From Streptomyces sp. WMMB 322 (GTDB lineage Bacteria > Actinomycetota > Actinomycetes > Streptomycetales > Streptomycetaceae), in the NCBI RefSeq assembly GCF_900090145.1, contig NZ_FMHI01000008.1, positions 1 to 64,000 of the forward strand: 64,000 nt of DNA. Direction: 5' to 3'. Every line of letters begins with the position of its first letter. Position 1 is the first letter of the stretch. This document shows positions 40,985 to 49,276 of this stretch, in pieces. The notes under the pieces are model-generated. The model was given only the letters and a program-made list of their open reading frames with translations. It ran no database searches and was not told where the DNA came from. The translations under genes were made by a program, and so were the position numbers.

Positions 40985-41743
40985 CTACGTGACCTCTGCA
41001 CCGACCTCCAGTACCTGACCGGGAGCGGCGACGGCGAGTGGCCCCCGGAACGTTGCGCGCGCCGCACGCAACGCCTCTTCGGGCGGAGTGCCGGGCCACA
41101 GATGGGTCAGCAGGAGCCCGGCGGCGCCCGCCTGCTGCGCGTACCGGCCCGCCAGACGGGCGCTGAGCAGATGCTCCGCGTCCTCGCGCGGGACGGTTTC
41201 GGGGTATGTGGCCTCGCAGAGGAAGATGTCGGCCCCCTGGGCGAGGAGTGGCACCTGAGGGCTCGGACCGGTGTCACCGGTGTAGGCGAGCACGGTGCCC
41301 CGCGGACTGGTGAGGCGGATACCGGCGTTCGGCACGAAGTGCGGAAGCAGCACGGTGTCGACCGTGAAGGGGCCGATCTCGAAGCGTGCTCCGGCGGTGA
41401 ACTCGTGCAGGGTCCAGGCATCGGCGAGCATGCCGTGCCGGTCGAGGGCGAGCACCGCGTCCAGCGCTCCCGGCAGCGCGTACAAGGGGAGGCGTGCAGG
41501 ACCGGCGCCGCCGAGGGCCCGTGCGCGCAGCAGCGGGTTGAGGTCCGCGCAGTGGTCCGGATGTCCGTGGCTGACGAGGACCGCGTCGATCTGCTCCGCT
41601 CCGGCGTGCCCCAGGAGCGCCGGCAGCGTGGCGTACCCCGGGTCGATCAGCAGCCGGAATCCTTCACAGGTGACCAGGTAGCCGCTGCATCCCTGGGTGC
41701 TCGTCGGCCACGCTCCGCAGCCCCCGAGCACGGTCAGCTCCAT
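40985..41743 (-). CDS. MBL-fold hydrolase, RNase Z-like
   Basis: A 252-residue enzyme of the ribonuclease Z/phosphodiesterase subgroup. MELTVLGGCGAWPTSTQGCS, LLIDPGYATL, LVSHGHPDHCADLNPLL (metal motif HxHxDH), VLAYTGDTGPSPQVPLLAQG, DIFLCEATYPE and GLLLTHLWPGTPPEEALRAA are clear. The flexible exosite arm of tRNA-processing RNase Z is not evident, so a cyclic-nucleotide or other phosphodiesterase role is likelier. GAAGAAGGG precedes the ATG. A 9-base tandem repeat lies 23-49 bases upstream. It is probably co-transcribed with the methyltransferase gene. Confidence 0.88.
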   Translation of the reverse strand: MELTVLGGCGAWPTSTQGCSGYLVTCEGFRLLIDPGYATLPALLGHAGAEQIDAVLVSHGHPDHCADLNPLLRARALGGAGPARLPLYALPGALDAVLALDRHGMLADAWTLHEFTAGARFEIGPFTVDTVLLPHFVPNAGIRLTSPRGTVLAYTGDTGPSPQVPLLAQGADIFLCEATYPETVPREDAEHLLSARLAGRYAQQAGAAGLLLTHLWPGTPPEEALRAARATFRGPLAVAAPGQVLEVGAEVT

Positions 41744-41765
41744 CCGGAGACCCTTCTTCTCATCC

Positions 41766-41792
41766 GCGGGTTCTGCGGGTTCTGCGGGTTGT
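41766..41792. repeat. Three tandem copies of a 9-base unit
   Basis: GCGGGTTCT, GCGGGTTCT and GCGGGTTGT lie head to tail in the gap between the methyltransferase and MBL genes, just upstream of the MBL ribosome-binding site. Confidence 0.8.
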
Positions 41793-41834
41793 GCCGGACT
41801 CCGGCTGTGCCCCTTGCCGGGGGCCCGGTTCCCG

Positions 41835-42533
41835 TCATCGTCGTACGCAGGTGTACGAGGCGTACACGGAGCCGCGGAACGAGGCGTCGGCGATCTCGAA
41901 ACCCGTGGCCGTCAGCATCGGCTCCAGCAGCCACCGGAACGTGCTGTGTTCGGTGCGGATGTGTTCCGCGAGGTCCTCGCGGGTGTACCCCGTGGCCGGG
42001 TCCTCCGGGGCGTCCTCCAGCCAGCTCTCCACGAACTCCTCGATCCGCTGTGCGGGGACGTCGTAGACCAGGTCGTGGATGCGGAGGATGCCGCCGGGTC
42101 TCAGCATGCCCGCGATGCGGTGCAGAGCCAGCACTTTCCAGAAGTCGGGCAGCTGATGCAGCGCGTGCCGGGTGAAGACCGCGTCGGCCGGCGGACCGGA
42201 GTGCTCGTAGGTCAGGAAGCCGCCCCGCACGCATTCCAGGGTGGCCAGTCCTTCCGCGGCGGCACGCTCACGCAGTACGTCGCGCATCGCGGGGGAGACC
42301 TCCACGGCGACGACGCGCCCGAAGGCCCGTGCCGCGGGGACGGCGAACTGGCCGGTGCCCGCGCCGAGATCGACGACGACGGAGTCGGCCGAGAGCCCGT
42401 GCGAGCGGAGCAGGTCAAGGTCTCCGGCGGGGTCGGGATGCCCCTGCTTGCGGTCGAATCGGCTGACGAAGCCGGGGTCGAGGTGCTCGGGGCCCGCGTG
42501 GGCCAGTTCGTCGGGTGTCCAGTCGCGCTCCAT
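41835..42533 (-). CDS. Class I SAM-dependent methyltransferase
   Basis: A 232-residue methyltransferase. VVVDLGAGTGQFAVPAARAF is the SAM-binding motif I, VVAVEVSPAMRDVLRER motif II, and GPPADAVFTRHALHQLPDFW and GMLRPGGILRIHDLVYDVP the later motifs. The N-terminal YxxRFDRKQGHPDP-type region resembles small-molecule methyltransferases. The ATG at 42533 begins the conserved region; a TTG start 14 codons upstream is possible. No strong ribosome-binding site is visible. Substrate unknown. Confidence 0.82.
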   Translation of the reverse strand: MERDWTPDELAHAGPEHLDPGFVSRFDRKQGHPDPAGDLDLLRSHGLSADSVVVDLGAGTGQFAVPAARAFGRVVAVEVSPAMRDVLRERAAAEGLATLECVRGGFLTYEHSGPPADAVFTRHALHQLPDFWKVLALHRIAGMLRPGGILRIHDLVYDVPAQRIEEFVESWLEDAPEDPATGYTREDLAEHIRTEHSTFRWLLEPMLTATGFEIADASFRGSVYASYTCVRR

Positions 42534-42694
42534 GGGAGCAGAGACTGGCACGGCAAGGGGCGGGACGCGCGCCAATATCCGGTTGGGGCAGGGGAGTTCG
42601 GGATCCGGGCCCGTGTCCGGAATGCGGGGTGTGACGTGTCACAGTGAGCAGAAGATGGCCCCTGTGCGCGCCGCGGAGCCAGTGCACTCCGTAG

Positions 42695-42706
42695 ACTGTA
42701 TTCAAT
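42695..42706 (-). promoter_or_regulatory. Candidate GntR/FCD operator upstream of the regulator gene
   Basis: Read on the minus strand this is ATTGAATACAGT, matching ATTGTATACACT before the formate dehydrogenase operon at 10 of 12 positions. It lies about 83-94 bases before the regulator ATG and would fit autoregulation. Confidence 0.5.
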
Positions 42707-42788
42707 AGCCAAGAGTTTCAGGGTTCCCGTCGCTGACGGTTCTCTCATCTTTCAGGGTCCAGGGCCCCCGAAGGTCAGGAGTCGCCGA

Positions 42789-43466
42789 ATGTTGTCCGCC
42801 GGACTGCCGGAAGGCACCATGCCCAAGCTGGAGCGTCCGGGCCCGCTCCGCGAGCGGGTCTACGAAGCGCTGCTGGAGCTCATCACCACCCGCTCGCTCA
42901 GGCCCGGGCAGCATCTTGTCGAGAGCGAGCTCGCCCAGCATCTCGGAGTCTCCCGGCAGCCCGTGCGGGAGGCGCTGCAGCGGCTGAACACCGACGGATG
43001 GGTGGACCTGCGCCCCGCACAGGGCGCGTTCGTGCACGAGCCGACGGAGGAGGAGGCCGACCAGCTGCTGACCGTGCGCACGCTGCTGGAGGCCGAGGCC
43101 GCCCGGCTCGCCGCCGCGAACGCGGACGCCGGCGGCGTCGCGGAGCTGGAGGACCTGTGCGCCCGCGGTGAGGCGGCCGTCGGCGGTGCTGAGGTGGAGA
43201 CGGTCGTGGAGGCGAACGCGGCCTTCCACGCCCGCGTGATGGCACTGGCCGGCAACTCCGTCCTCGCCGAACTCGCCCGGCAGGTCGACCGCCGGGTGCG
43301 CTGGTACTACACGCCGGTCGCGCGGCAGCGCGGTGCGCAGTCCTGGATCGAGCACCGCGAGCTGATCAGCGCCATCGCCGACGGGGACGGGCAGCGCGCC
43401 GCCGACGTCATGCGGCAGCACACCGAGCACACACGCCGCTCCTACCACGAGCGCGAACGCGGCTGA
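42789..43466 (+). CDS. GntR-family regulator with FCD domain
   Basis: A 225-residue FadR-type regulator. The winged helix (VYEALLELITTRSLRPGQHL, VESELAQHLGVSRQPVREAL, QRLNTDGWVDLRPAQGAFVH) is followed by an all-helical FCD ligand domain with metal-ligand histidines in NAAFHARVMAL, WIEHRELISAI and MRQHTEHTRRSYHE. Such proteins sense carboxylic acids. Location beside the oxalate/formate transporter and shared operator-like sites suggest it controls the formate module. AGGAG lies 7-11 bases before the ATG. Confidence 0.92.
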   Translation: MLSAGLPEGTMPKLERPGPLRERVYEALLELITTRSLRPGQHLVESELAQHLGVSRQPVREALQRLNTDGWVDLRPAQGAFVHEPTEEEADQLLTVRTLLEAEAARLAAANADAGGVAELEDLCARGEAAVGGAEVETVVEANAAFHARVMALAGNSVLAELARQVDRRVRWYYTPVARQRGAQSWIEHRELISAIADGDGQRAADVMRQHTEHTRRSYHERERG

Positions 43467-43699
43467 CGCCTCCGCTTCCCGGCGGGCGCCGCGGCTTTTC
43501 CCGCCCTGGCTCCGCGATTCCCCCCGGGGAGCCGGGCGTCCCGTGCGCCCTTGCAGGCCACCGTGCACTCCGGTCCCGCGGGCCCGCCCCGGCCCGGGGG
43601 CCGGCCGTTGTTCCTGCGGCCACGAGGGCGGTGAACCCGCAGCACGACCACCGTGGGACGCGGTGCCTCACAGGCGGCCGCCCGTGAAACGCGGGCGCA

Positions 43700-44662
43700 T
43701 CACCACCGGGCGATGAGCGGCGGGGCCGGTTCGTGCTGCCGCCAGGCCTCGACGAGGCGGGCGAGGCGTGCGGGGGCTGCGATGCCGCGCACGGCCGCGA
43801 TCCCGCCGTCGGTGATGTCGAACGTCACGGCGCCGATGACCTGGTCGCCGACCACGAAGAGGACGGCGGGCGCGCCGTTGACGAGCGCGTAGTGGATGGC
43901 GGGCGTGCCGCCGGCCAGTCGCCGTTTCGCGGGTGTGGGTTTGAAGCCGGCCCGTACGAAGGTGGCGACGCGCTGCGGAGTTTCGTACCGCAGCAGCTTC
44001 CCGGCCTGACCGGCACCGTCGGAGATCGCTGTCGCGTCGTCGGTGAGCAGCGCCACCAGCCGTTCGGTGCGGCCCGAGGAGGCGGCGGCGAGGAACTCCT
44101 CGACGATCCTGCGTGCGGCGGCGGGGTCGACTCCTCCGCCGCCGCGGCGTGCGGCGGTGATGCGGCGTCGGGCCCGGTGGAGGTGCTGCTGGCTCGCGGA
44201 CTCGGTGATGTCCAGGATCTCGGCGATCTCGGCGTGGCTGTTGGAGAAGGCCTCGCGCAGGACGTAGACGGCCCGCTCGTGGGGTGAGAGGCGCTCCATG
44301 AGAGTGAGCACGGCCAGGGAGACCGATTCGCGCTGCTCGAACGTATCGGCAGGGCCGAGCATCGGGTCCCCGTCGAGAAGCGGTTCGGGCAGCCAGGCGC
44401 CGACGGCGCGTTCGCGGCGGGCCTGTGCGGAGCGCAGCCGGTCGAGGCACAGGTTGGTGACGACCTTTGTCAGCCATGCCTCCGGCACCTCGATCCGCTG
44501 CCGGTCGGCGGACTGCCACTGCAGGAACGCGTCCTGCACGGCGTCTTCGGCGTCGGCGGCGGAGCCCAGCAGCCGGTACGCCAGCGAGGCCAGCCGGTTA
44601 CGGCCGGCCTCGAACCGGCTGGTGTCGAAGCGATCGGGGACGCTGCTGTCCACGCGGATCAC
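43700..44662 (-). CDS. ECF41-type sigma factor with C-terminal SnoaL-like domain
   Basis: A 320-residue sigma factor. Region 2 (FEAGRNRLASLAYRLLGSAA, DAEDAVQDAFLQWQ, AWLTKVVTNLCLDRLRSAQA) and region 4 (LSPHERAVYVLREAFSNSHA, EIAEILDITESASQQHLHRA) flank the linker GAWLPEPLLDG, a hallmark of the ECF41/SigJ group. From about 180 a SnoaL-like NTF2 domain replaces a separate anti-sigma factor and tunes activity in cis. It starts one base after the stop of the NDH-like gene, so the two are an operon, matching the usual oxidoreductase partner of ECF41. GTG 44653 is an alternative start. Confidence 0.9.
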   Translation of the reverse strand: MIRVDSSVPDRFDTSRFEAGRNRLASLAYRLLGSAADAEDAVQDAFLQWQSADRQRIEVPEAWLTKVVTNLCLDRLRSAQARRERAVGAWLPEPLLDGDPMLGPADTFEQRESVSLAVLTLMERLSPHERAVYVLREAFSNSHAEIAEILDITESASQQHLHRARRRITAARRGGGGVDPAAARRIVEEFLAAASSGRTERLVALLTDDATAISDGAGQAGKLLRYETPQRVATFVRAGFKPTPAKRRLAGGTPAIHYALVNGAPAVLFVVGDQVIGAVTFDITDGGIAAVRGIAAPARLARLVEAWRQHEPAPPLIARW

Positions 44663-44663
44663 C

Positions 44664-45881
44664 CTACGGCCACGCAATCGCCTTCTCGGCGGACGGATTC
44701 GCGGAGGTGTCCGGGGCGGCGGCCAGGCGGCGCCTGCGCCTGGGCAGGCCGAAGGTCGGGTGGGAGGTGGCCCACAGCGAGCCCTTGAGGATGCCCGCCT
44801 TGATCCGGGCGGCCTTCCGGCCGGCCACGTACTTCGGCTTCGCCCGTGCTTCGTCGTCGACCATCTGCAGGAGCCCGTCCCGCCGCCCGAGGCTGATGTG
44901 GTTGCCCACGTACCCGAGCCTGGTGCGGGCGATCTTGCGGCCGGTGAGGTGTCCCGTGATCGCGGCGATCGCCTGCATGCTGGTGCAGCCGGCCGAAGCG
45001 CAGGACATCGGCAGCGGCCGGCCGTTGTCGCCGATGGCGTGGACGCTGTCGCCGGCGGCGTAGACGTTCGGGTGCGAGACGGACCGCATGGTGCGGTCGA
45101 CGACGATGCGACCGTCCTCGGTGACCTCCAGCCCGCCGGCGGCGGCGACGGGGCTGACCGCGAACCCGGCTGCCCACACCGTCGCGTCGGACGCCAAGGT
45201 GGAACCGTCGGCGCACAGCACCCGCGTCGCTTCGACCGTCTCGACGCCGGTGTGCTCCAGGACCGTGATGCCCAGCCGGTCGCAGGCCCGGCGCAGGTGG
45301 CTGCGGGCTCCGCCGGAGAGCCGAGCGCCGAGCTCGCCGCGGGCGACCAGCGTCACCGACAGGCCGGGCCGGGATTCGGCGAGCTCGGTGGCGGTCTCGA
45401 TGCCGGTCAGCCCGTCGCCGACGACCAGCACCCTGCGGCCTTCGCCCCGCGCCTCCAGGCTGTCCAGGCGCTCGCGCAGGCGCAGCGCCGAGGACCGGCC
45501 GGTGACGTCGAAGGCGTGCTCGGTCACGCCCGGGACGCCGCTGGTGTCGACGTGGCTGCCGAGCGCGTAGACAAGCGTGTCGTAGCCGAGTTCGCCGGCG
45601 CCCTCGGCGTCCGCCACGGCGACGACCTGACGCTCGGGGTCGACGGCGGTGACACGGGCCAGGCGCAGCCGTATCCCCGTGCCTGCGAAGACGTCGGCGA
45701 GTCTCGGAGCCTCGATCTCCTGGCCGGCCGCGAGCTGGTGCAGCCGCAGCCGCTGGACGAAGTCCGGCTCAGCGCTGACCACGGTGATCTCGGTGTCCGC
45801 CGGGGACAGCCGGCGGGCCAGGTTCCCGGCCGTGTGGGCCCCGGCATAGCCGGCGCCGAGCACGAGGATGCGGTGCTTCAT
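44664..45881 (-). CDS. NDH-2-like FAD-dependent pyridine nucleotide oxidoreductase
   Basis: A 405-residue flavoprotein. ILVLGAGYAGAHTAGNLARR binds FAD, RRVLVVGDGLTGIETATELA binds NAD(P)H, and VYAAGDSVHAIGDN is the second FAD motif. LPMSCASAGCTSMQAIAAIT and the C-terminal FGLPRRRRRLAAAP complete the NDH-2-like pattern. It probably transfers electrons to quinone or another small acceptor. CAGGAG precedes the ATG. First gene of an operon with the ECF41 sigma factor, which likely controls it. Confidence 0.88.
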   Translation of the reverse strand: MKHRILVLGAGYAGAHTAGNLARRLSPADTEITVVSAEPDFVQRLRLHQLAAGQEIEAPRLADVFAGTGIRLRLARVTAVDPERQVVAVADAEGAGELGYDTLVYALGSHVDTSGVPGVTEHAFDVTGRSSALRLRERLDSLEARGEGRRVLVVGDGLTGIETATELAESRPGLSVTLVARGELGARLSGGARSHLRRACDRLGITVLEHTGVETVEATRVLCADGSTLASDATVWAAGFAVSPVAAAGGLEVTEDGRIVVDRTMRSVSHPNVYAAGDSVHAIGDNGRPLPMSCASAGCTSMQAIAAITGHLTGRKIARTRLGYVGNHISLGRRDGLLQMVDDEARAKPKYVAGRKAARIKAGILKGSLWATSHPTFGLPRRRRRLAAAPDTSANPSAEKAIAWP

Positions 45882-46316
45882 GGGGCGCTCCTGTCTGTTC
45901 GCTTGCTCCCTCGTGGGTTGAGCGGGACAGCGGGCCGATTGCTGACAGGAACTGAATGTGACGTGTGTCACGTAGTGTTGGAATCCGTGCGCGACCTGCT
46001 CGGGGCCGCCCCCTGCTCTGGTCCGCCGCCAGGTCGCGGTCCCCGTCCGCCGGTGCGCGAGCGGGGCCGGCGGCGGGACGCGGAAAGGCTTTGTCCAGTC
46101 CATGGAAAAAGTCGAAGGGGTTTCTGCAGAACTTCTTCCCCAGGGCGCAGAGCGCTGGTACGTTCCCAGTCAATCCCCGGGGAGCGACCCACGCTTCCGC
46201 GGGAGAGGTCGACGAGAAGTCCGGCCGCATGCAGGGGAGTTGAGCATTGCACCCTGCCCGCCGGCCGGGTGGCTTCCCAGAGCCGGCTGACGGTTGTCAG
46301 GGGAGGGAGGGTGACG
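45882..46316. promoter_or_regulatory. Divergent regulatory region between NDH-like and ROK genes
   Basis: No gene was found in this stretch. GTGAC (45958-45962) and GTCAC (45967-45971) form an inverted repeat about 85 bases before the NDH-like start; the minus strand there reads CGTCACA, close to the TGTCACA -35 element described for ECF41 sigma factors, though a clean CGTC -10 box at the right distance was not found. Nearer the ROK gene TTCTGCAGAA (46122-46131) is a perfect 10-base palindrome in an A+T-richer patch and could be a ROK operator. Confidence 0.45.
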
Positions 46317-47507
46317 GTGAGGCGCATGACAGCTCGGCCCGCGAACGCGCACCAGGCGCGACTGCTCCGCCTGCTGCGTGACGGTGGTCCGAACTCCCGC
46401 GCCGAGCTGGGCGACCGCGTCGACCTCTCCCGTTCCAAGCTCGCCGTGGAGATCGACCGGCTGCTGGAGACGGGGCTCGTCGTCGCCGACGGGCTCGCCG
46501 CCTCCCGCGGCGGCCGCCGCTCGCACAACGTCCGGCTCGCCCCCGAACTCCGCTTCCTCGGCGTCGACATCGGCGCCACGTCCGTCGATGTGGCTGTGAC
46601 CAACCCCGAGTTGGAGATTCTGGGGCACGTCAATCAGCCGATGGACGTGCGTGAGGGCCCCGTCGCAGTCTTCGACGAGGTGCTCGCGCTCGTCGGCAAG
46701 CTCCGTGACTCCGGCGTCGCCGACGGCTTCGCCGGCGCGGGAATCGGCGTCCCCGGGCCGGTGCGCTTCCCGGAGGGTGTCCCGGTGGCTCCGCCGATCA
46801 TGCCCGGCTGGGACGGCTTCCCCGTACGGGAGGCACTCAGCCAGGAACTCGGCTGCCCCGTCATGGTCGACAACGACGTGAACCTGATGGCCATGGGCGA
46901 GATGCAGGCCGGAGTCGCCCGCTCCGTACGGGACTTCTTCTGCGTGAAGATCGGCACCGGCATCGGTTGCGGTGTCGTCGCCGGCGGTGAGGTGCACCGC
47001 GGGACCACGGGAAGCGCCGGAGACATCGGGCACATACAGGTCGAGCTGGAGGGCCGCCCCTGCCCGTGCGGCAACCGCGGCTGTCTGGAGGCCTACTTCG
47101 GAGGAGCCGCCCTCGCACGAGACGCGGAGGCCGCCGCGCGCGACGGGGTGTCGCCCGAACTGTCGGCCCGGCTGGAGGCCGCGGGGCGGCTGAGCGCCGA
47201 GGACGTCGCCAACGCGGCCGCCGCCGGCGACGGCACATCCCTGGACCTCATCCGCGAGGGCGGCGCCCGGGTCGGCCAGGTCATCGCCGGTCTCGTCAGC
47301 TTCTTCAACCCCGGACTCGTCGTCATCGGCGGCGGCGTGACCGGACTCGGGCACACGCTGCTCGCAAGCATCCGCACACAGGTCTACCGCCAGTCGCTGC
47401 CCCTGGCGACCGGCAATCTCCCCATCGTCCTGGGCGAGTTGGGCCCCGTCGCCGGCGTGACCGGAGCCGCCCGCCTCATCAGCGACCACCTCTTCTCACC
47501 GGCCTGA
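46317..47507 (+). CDS. ROK-family transcriptional regulator
   Basis: A 396-residue protein. An N-terminal winged helix-turn-helix (LLRLLRDGGPNSRAELGDRV, LSRSKLAVEIDRLLETGLV) precedes a ROK sugar-kinase-like domain: GVDIGATSVDVAVT (ATP), GIGVPGPVRFPEG, MVDNDVNLMAMGE, and the zinc motif CPCGNRGCLEAYFGG. It is likely a repressor of the sugar transporter operon downstream, relieved by the sugar or its phosphate. GTG 46317 is chosen because GGAGGGAGG lies 6 bases upstream; GTG 46311 and ATG 46326 are in-frame alternatives. Confidence 0.88.
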   Translation: MRRMTARPANAHQARLLRLLRDGGPNSRAELGDRVDLSRSKLAVEIDRLLETGLVVADGLAASRGGRRSHNVRLAPELRFLGVDIGATSVDVAVTNPELEILGHVNQPMDVREGPVAVFDEVLALVGKLRDSGVADGFAGAGIGVPGPVRFPEGVPVAPPIMPGWDGFPVREALSQELGCPVMVDNDVNLMAMGEMQAGVARSVRDFFCVKIGTGIGCGVVAGGEVHRGTTGSAGDIGHIQVELEGRPCPCGNRGCLEAYFGGAALARDAEAAARDGVSPELSARLEAAGRLSAEDVANAAAAGDGTSLDLIREGGARVGQVIAGLVSFFNPGLVVIGGGVTGLGHTLLASIRTQVYRQSLPLATGNLPIVLGELGPVAGVTGAARLISDHLFSPA

Positions 47508-47722
47508 CCCGGCTCCCGGGGCCCGGCTCGCGCCGGGCTCCCGGTCCGCCCGCAAGGCCCCGTCGTACAGCGCGCGCACCGCCCCGCACCAACGGCACCC
47601 GCTCCACCGCACAGGCACCACACCGCACTGCACCGCACACAGCACGGCCGGCACCACAGCCCCGCAAGACGGCACCGAGCACGGTCCCGCCTGCCCGTAC
47701 GCAGTACGCACGGAGGCCCGCC
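47508..47722 (+). other. Leader region before the sugar ABC operon with strong A/C bias
   Basis: The plus strand from about 47575 to 47690 is nearly free of T and built from CAC, GCAC and CCGCAC words. No gene is seen. CGGAGG near the end is the ribosome-binding site of the ATPase gene. Confidence 0.5.
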
Positions 47723-49276
47723 ATGGCTCCAGACGATCCACAGGCTCCACTGCTGACGATGTCCCGCATCACCAAGACCTTCCCCGGCGTGAGGGCGCTG
47801 GACGGCGTCGACCTGGACGTTCAGGCCGGCGAAGTGCACTGCCTGCTCGGGCAGAACGGCGCGGGCAAATCCACCCTGATCAAGATCCTGGCAGGCGCCC
47901 ACCAGCCGGACGAGGGAGACATCCACTGGCAGGGCGAGCCCGTACGGCTGCCCACGCCGATGGCCGCCATGCGGCTCGGCATCGCCACCATCTACCAGGA
48001 ACTCGACCTGGTGGAGCACCTGTCGGTCACCGAGAACATCTTCCTCGGCAACGAGGTGTCCGCCCGCGGCTTCATCCGCGCACGCGACGCCCGCACCCGC
48101 GCAGCCTCGCTCCTGCGCCGCCTCGGGCATCCCGAGATCGACCCGGACGTGACCGTCGGCGCGCTCCCCGCCGCCGCGCAGCAGATTGTCTCCATGGCCC
48201 GCGCCCTCTCGCACGACGTGCGCCTCATCGTCATGGACGAGCCCTCCGCCGCACTCGACCCGGACGAGGTCTCCAACCTGTTCCGCATCGTCGCCGCGCT
48301 GACGGCGGACGGCGTCGCCGTCGTCTACATCTCCCACCGGCTGGAAGAGATACGCCGCATCGGTGACCGCGTCTGCGTGCTCAAGGACGGGCGCGTCGCC
48401 GCCCGCGGACTGCCGGCCCGCACCACCGGGACACGGGAGTTCGTCGCCCTGATGACCGGCCGCGAGGTGCAGTACGCCTTCCCCGAACGCCCGGCTGTCA
48501 TCGAACCGTTGGAGGACCGCGTCCTCCACGCCGCGCCCCCGCCGCCGGTGCTGCGCGCCGAAGGCCTCACGCGCAAGGGGGAGTTCGCGCCGCTCGACCT
48601 CGAACTGCGCGCCGGTGAGATCACCGGCCTCGCCGGGCTCGTCGGCTCCGGGCGCTCGGAGATCCTGGAGACCCTCGCCGGAGCCCGCAGGCCCACCGCA
48701 GGACGCGTCCTCGTCGACGGCAGGCCGCTGCGTCCCGGCGACGTCACCGCGGCGGTACGGGCGGGCATCGGTCTGGCGCCCGAAGAGCGCAAGTCCCAGG
48801 CGCTGTTGATGCTGGAGCCCGTCTCCAGCAACGTCTCCGTCTCGGCGCTGCCCCGCTTCTCCACCGGCGGCTGGCTCGACCGTTCCCGCGAGCGGGCCGA
48901 GACCCGCGCCCGCACCCGCGATCTCGCCCTGCACCCCGATGATCCCGACAGGGCCGTTCGCACCCTCTCCGGCGGCAACCAGCAGAAAGTCGTCCTCGCC
49001 CGCTGGCTGCTGCGCGAGTGCCGCGTTCTGCTGCTGGACGAGCCCACCCGCGGCGTCGACGTGGGGGCACGCGCCGAGCTCTACACCGTCATCCGCCGGC
49101 TCGCCGACTCCGGCGTCGCCGTCCTTCTCGTCTCCAGCGAACTGCCCGAAGTGCTCGGCCTGGCCGACCGGGTGCTGGTGCTCAGGGAGGGCCGCGTCGT
49201 GCACACCGCACCCGCCCGGGAGCTCGACGAGCACCGGGTGCTCGACCTCGTCATGGAAGGGAGCCCGTCGTGCTGA
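47723..49276 (+). CDS. Sugar ABC transporter ATPase (two-domain, RbsA/MglA type)
   Basis: A 517-residue tandem ATPase. The first domain has Walker A GQNGAGKSTLIKIL, signature-like GALPAAAQQIVSMARAL, Walker B VRLIVMDEPSAALD; the second has a degenerate Walker A (GLVGSGRSEILETL), ABC signature LSGGNQQKVVLARWL and Walker B LLLDEPTRGVDVG. This asymmetry is typical of ribose/galactose/xylose-type importers. It energises the permease and binding protein encoded next. GTG of the permease overlaps its end by 7 bases. Confidence 0.94.
   Translation: MAPDDPQAPLLTMSRITKTFPGVRALDGVDLDVQAGEVHCLLGQNGAGKSTLIKILAGAHQPDEGDIHWQGEPVRLPTPMAAMRLGIATIYQELDLVEHLSVTENIFLGNEVSARGFIRARDARTRAASLLRRLGHPEIDPDVTVGALPAAAQQIVSMARALSHDVRLIVMDEPSAALDPDEVSNLFRIVAALTADGVAVVYISHRLEEIRRIGDRVCVLKDGRVAARGLPARTTGTREFVALMTGREVQYAFPERPAVIEPLEDRVLHAAPPPPVLRAEGLTRKGEFAPLDLELRAGEITGLAGLVGSGRSEILETLAGARRPTAGRVLVDGRPLRPGDVTAAVRAGIGLAPEERKSQALLMLEPVSSNVSVSALPRFSTGGWLDRSRERAETRARTRDLALHPDDPDRAVRTLSGGNQQKVVLARWLLRECRVLLLDEPTRGVDVGARAELYTVIRRLADSGVAVLLVSSELPEVLGLADRVLVLREGRVVHTAPARELDEHRVLDLVMEGSPSC

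Noticed and set aside
44298-46316. An N-terminal extension of the ROK gene of more than 670 codons
   Set aside because: It runs antisense through the NDH-like gene and the divergent regulatory gap; the ROK domain and ribosome-binding site place the start at about 46317.
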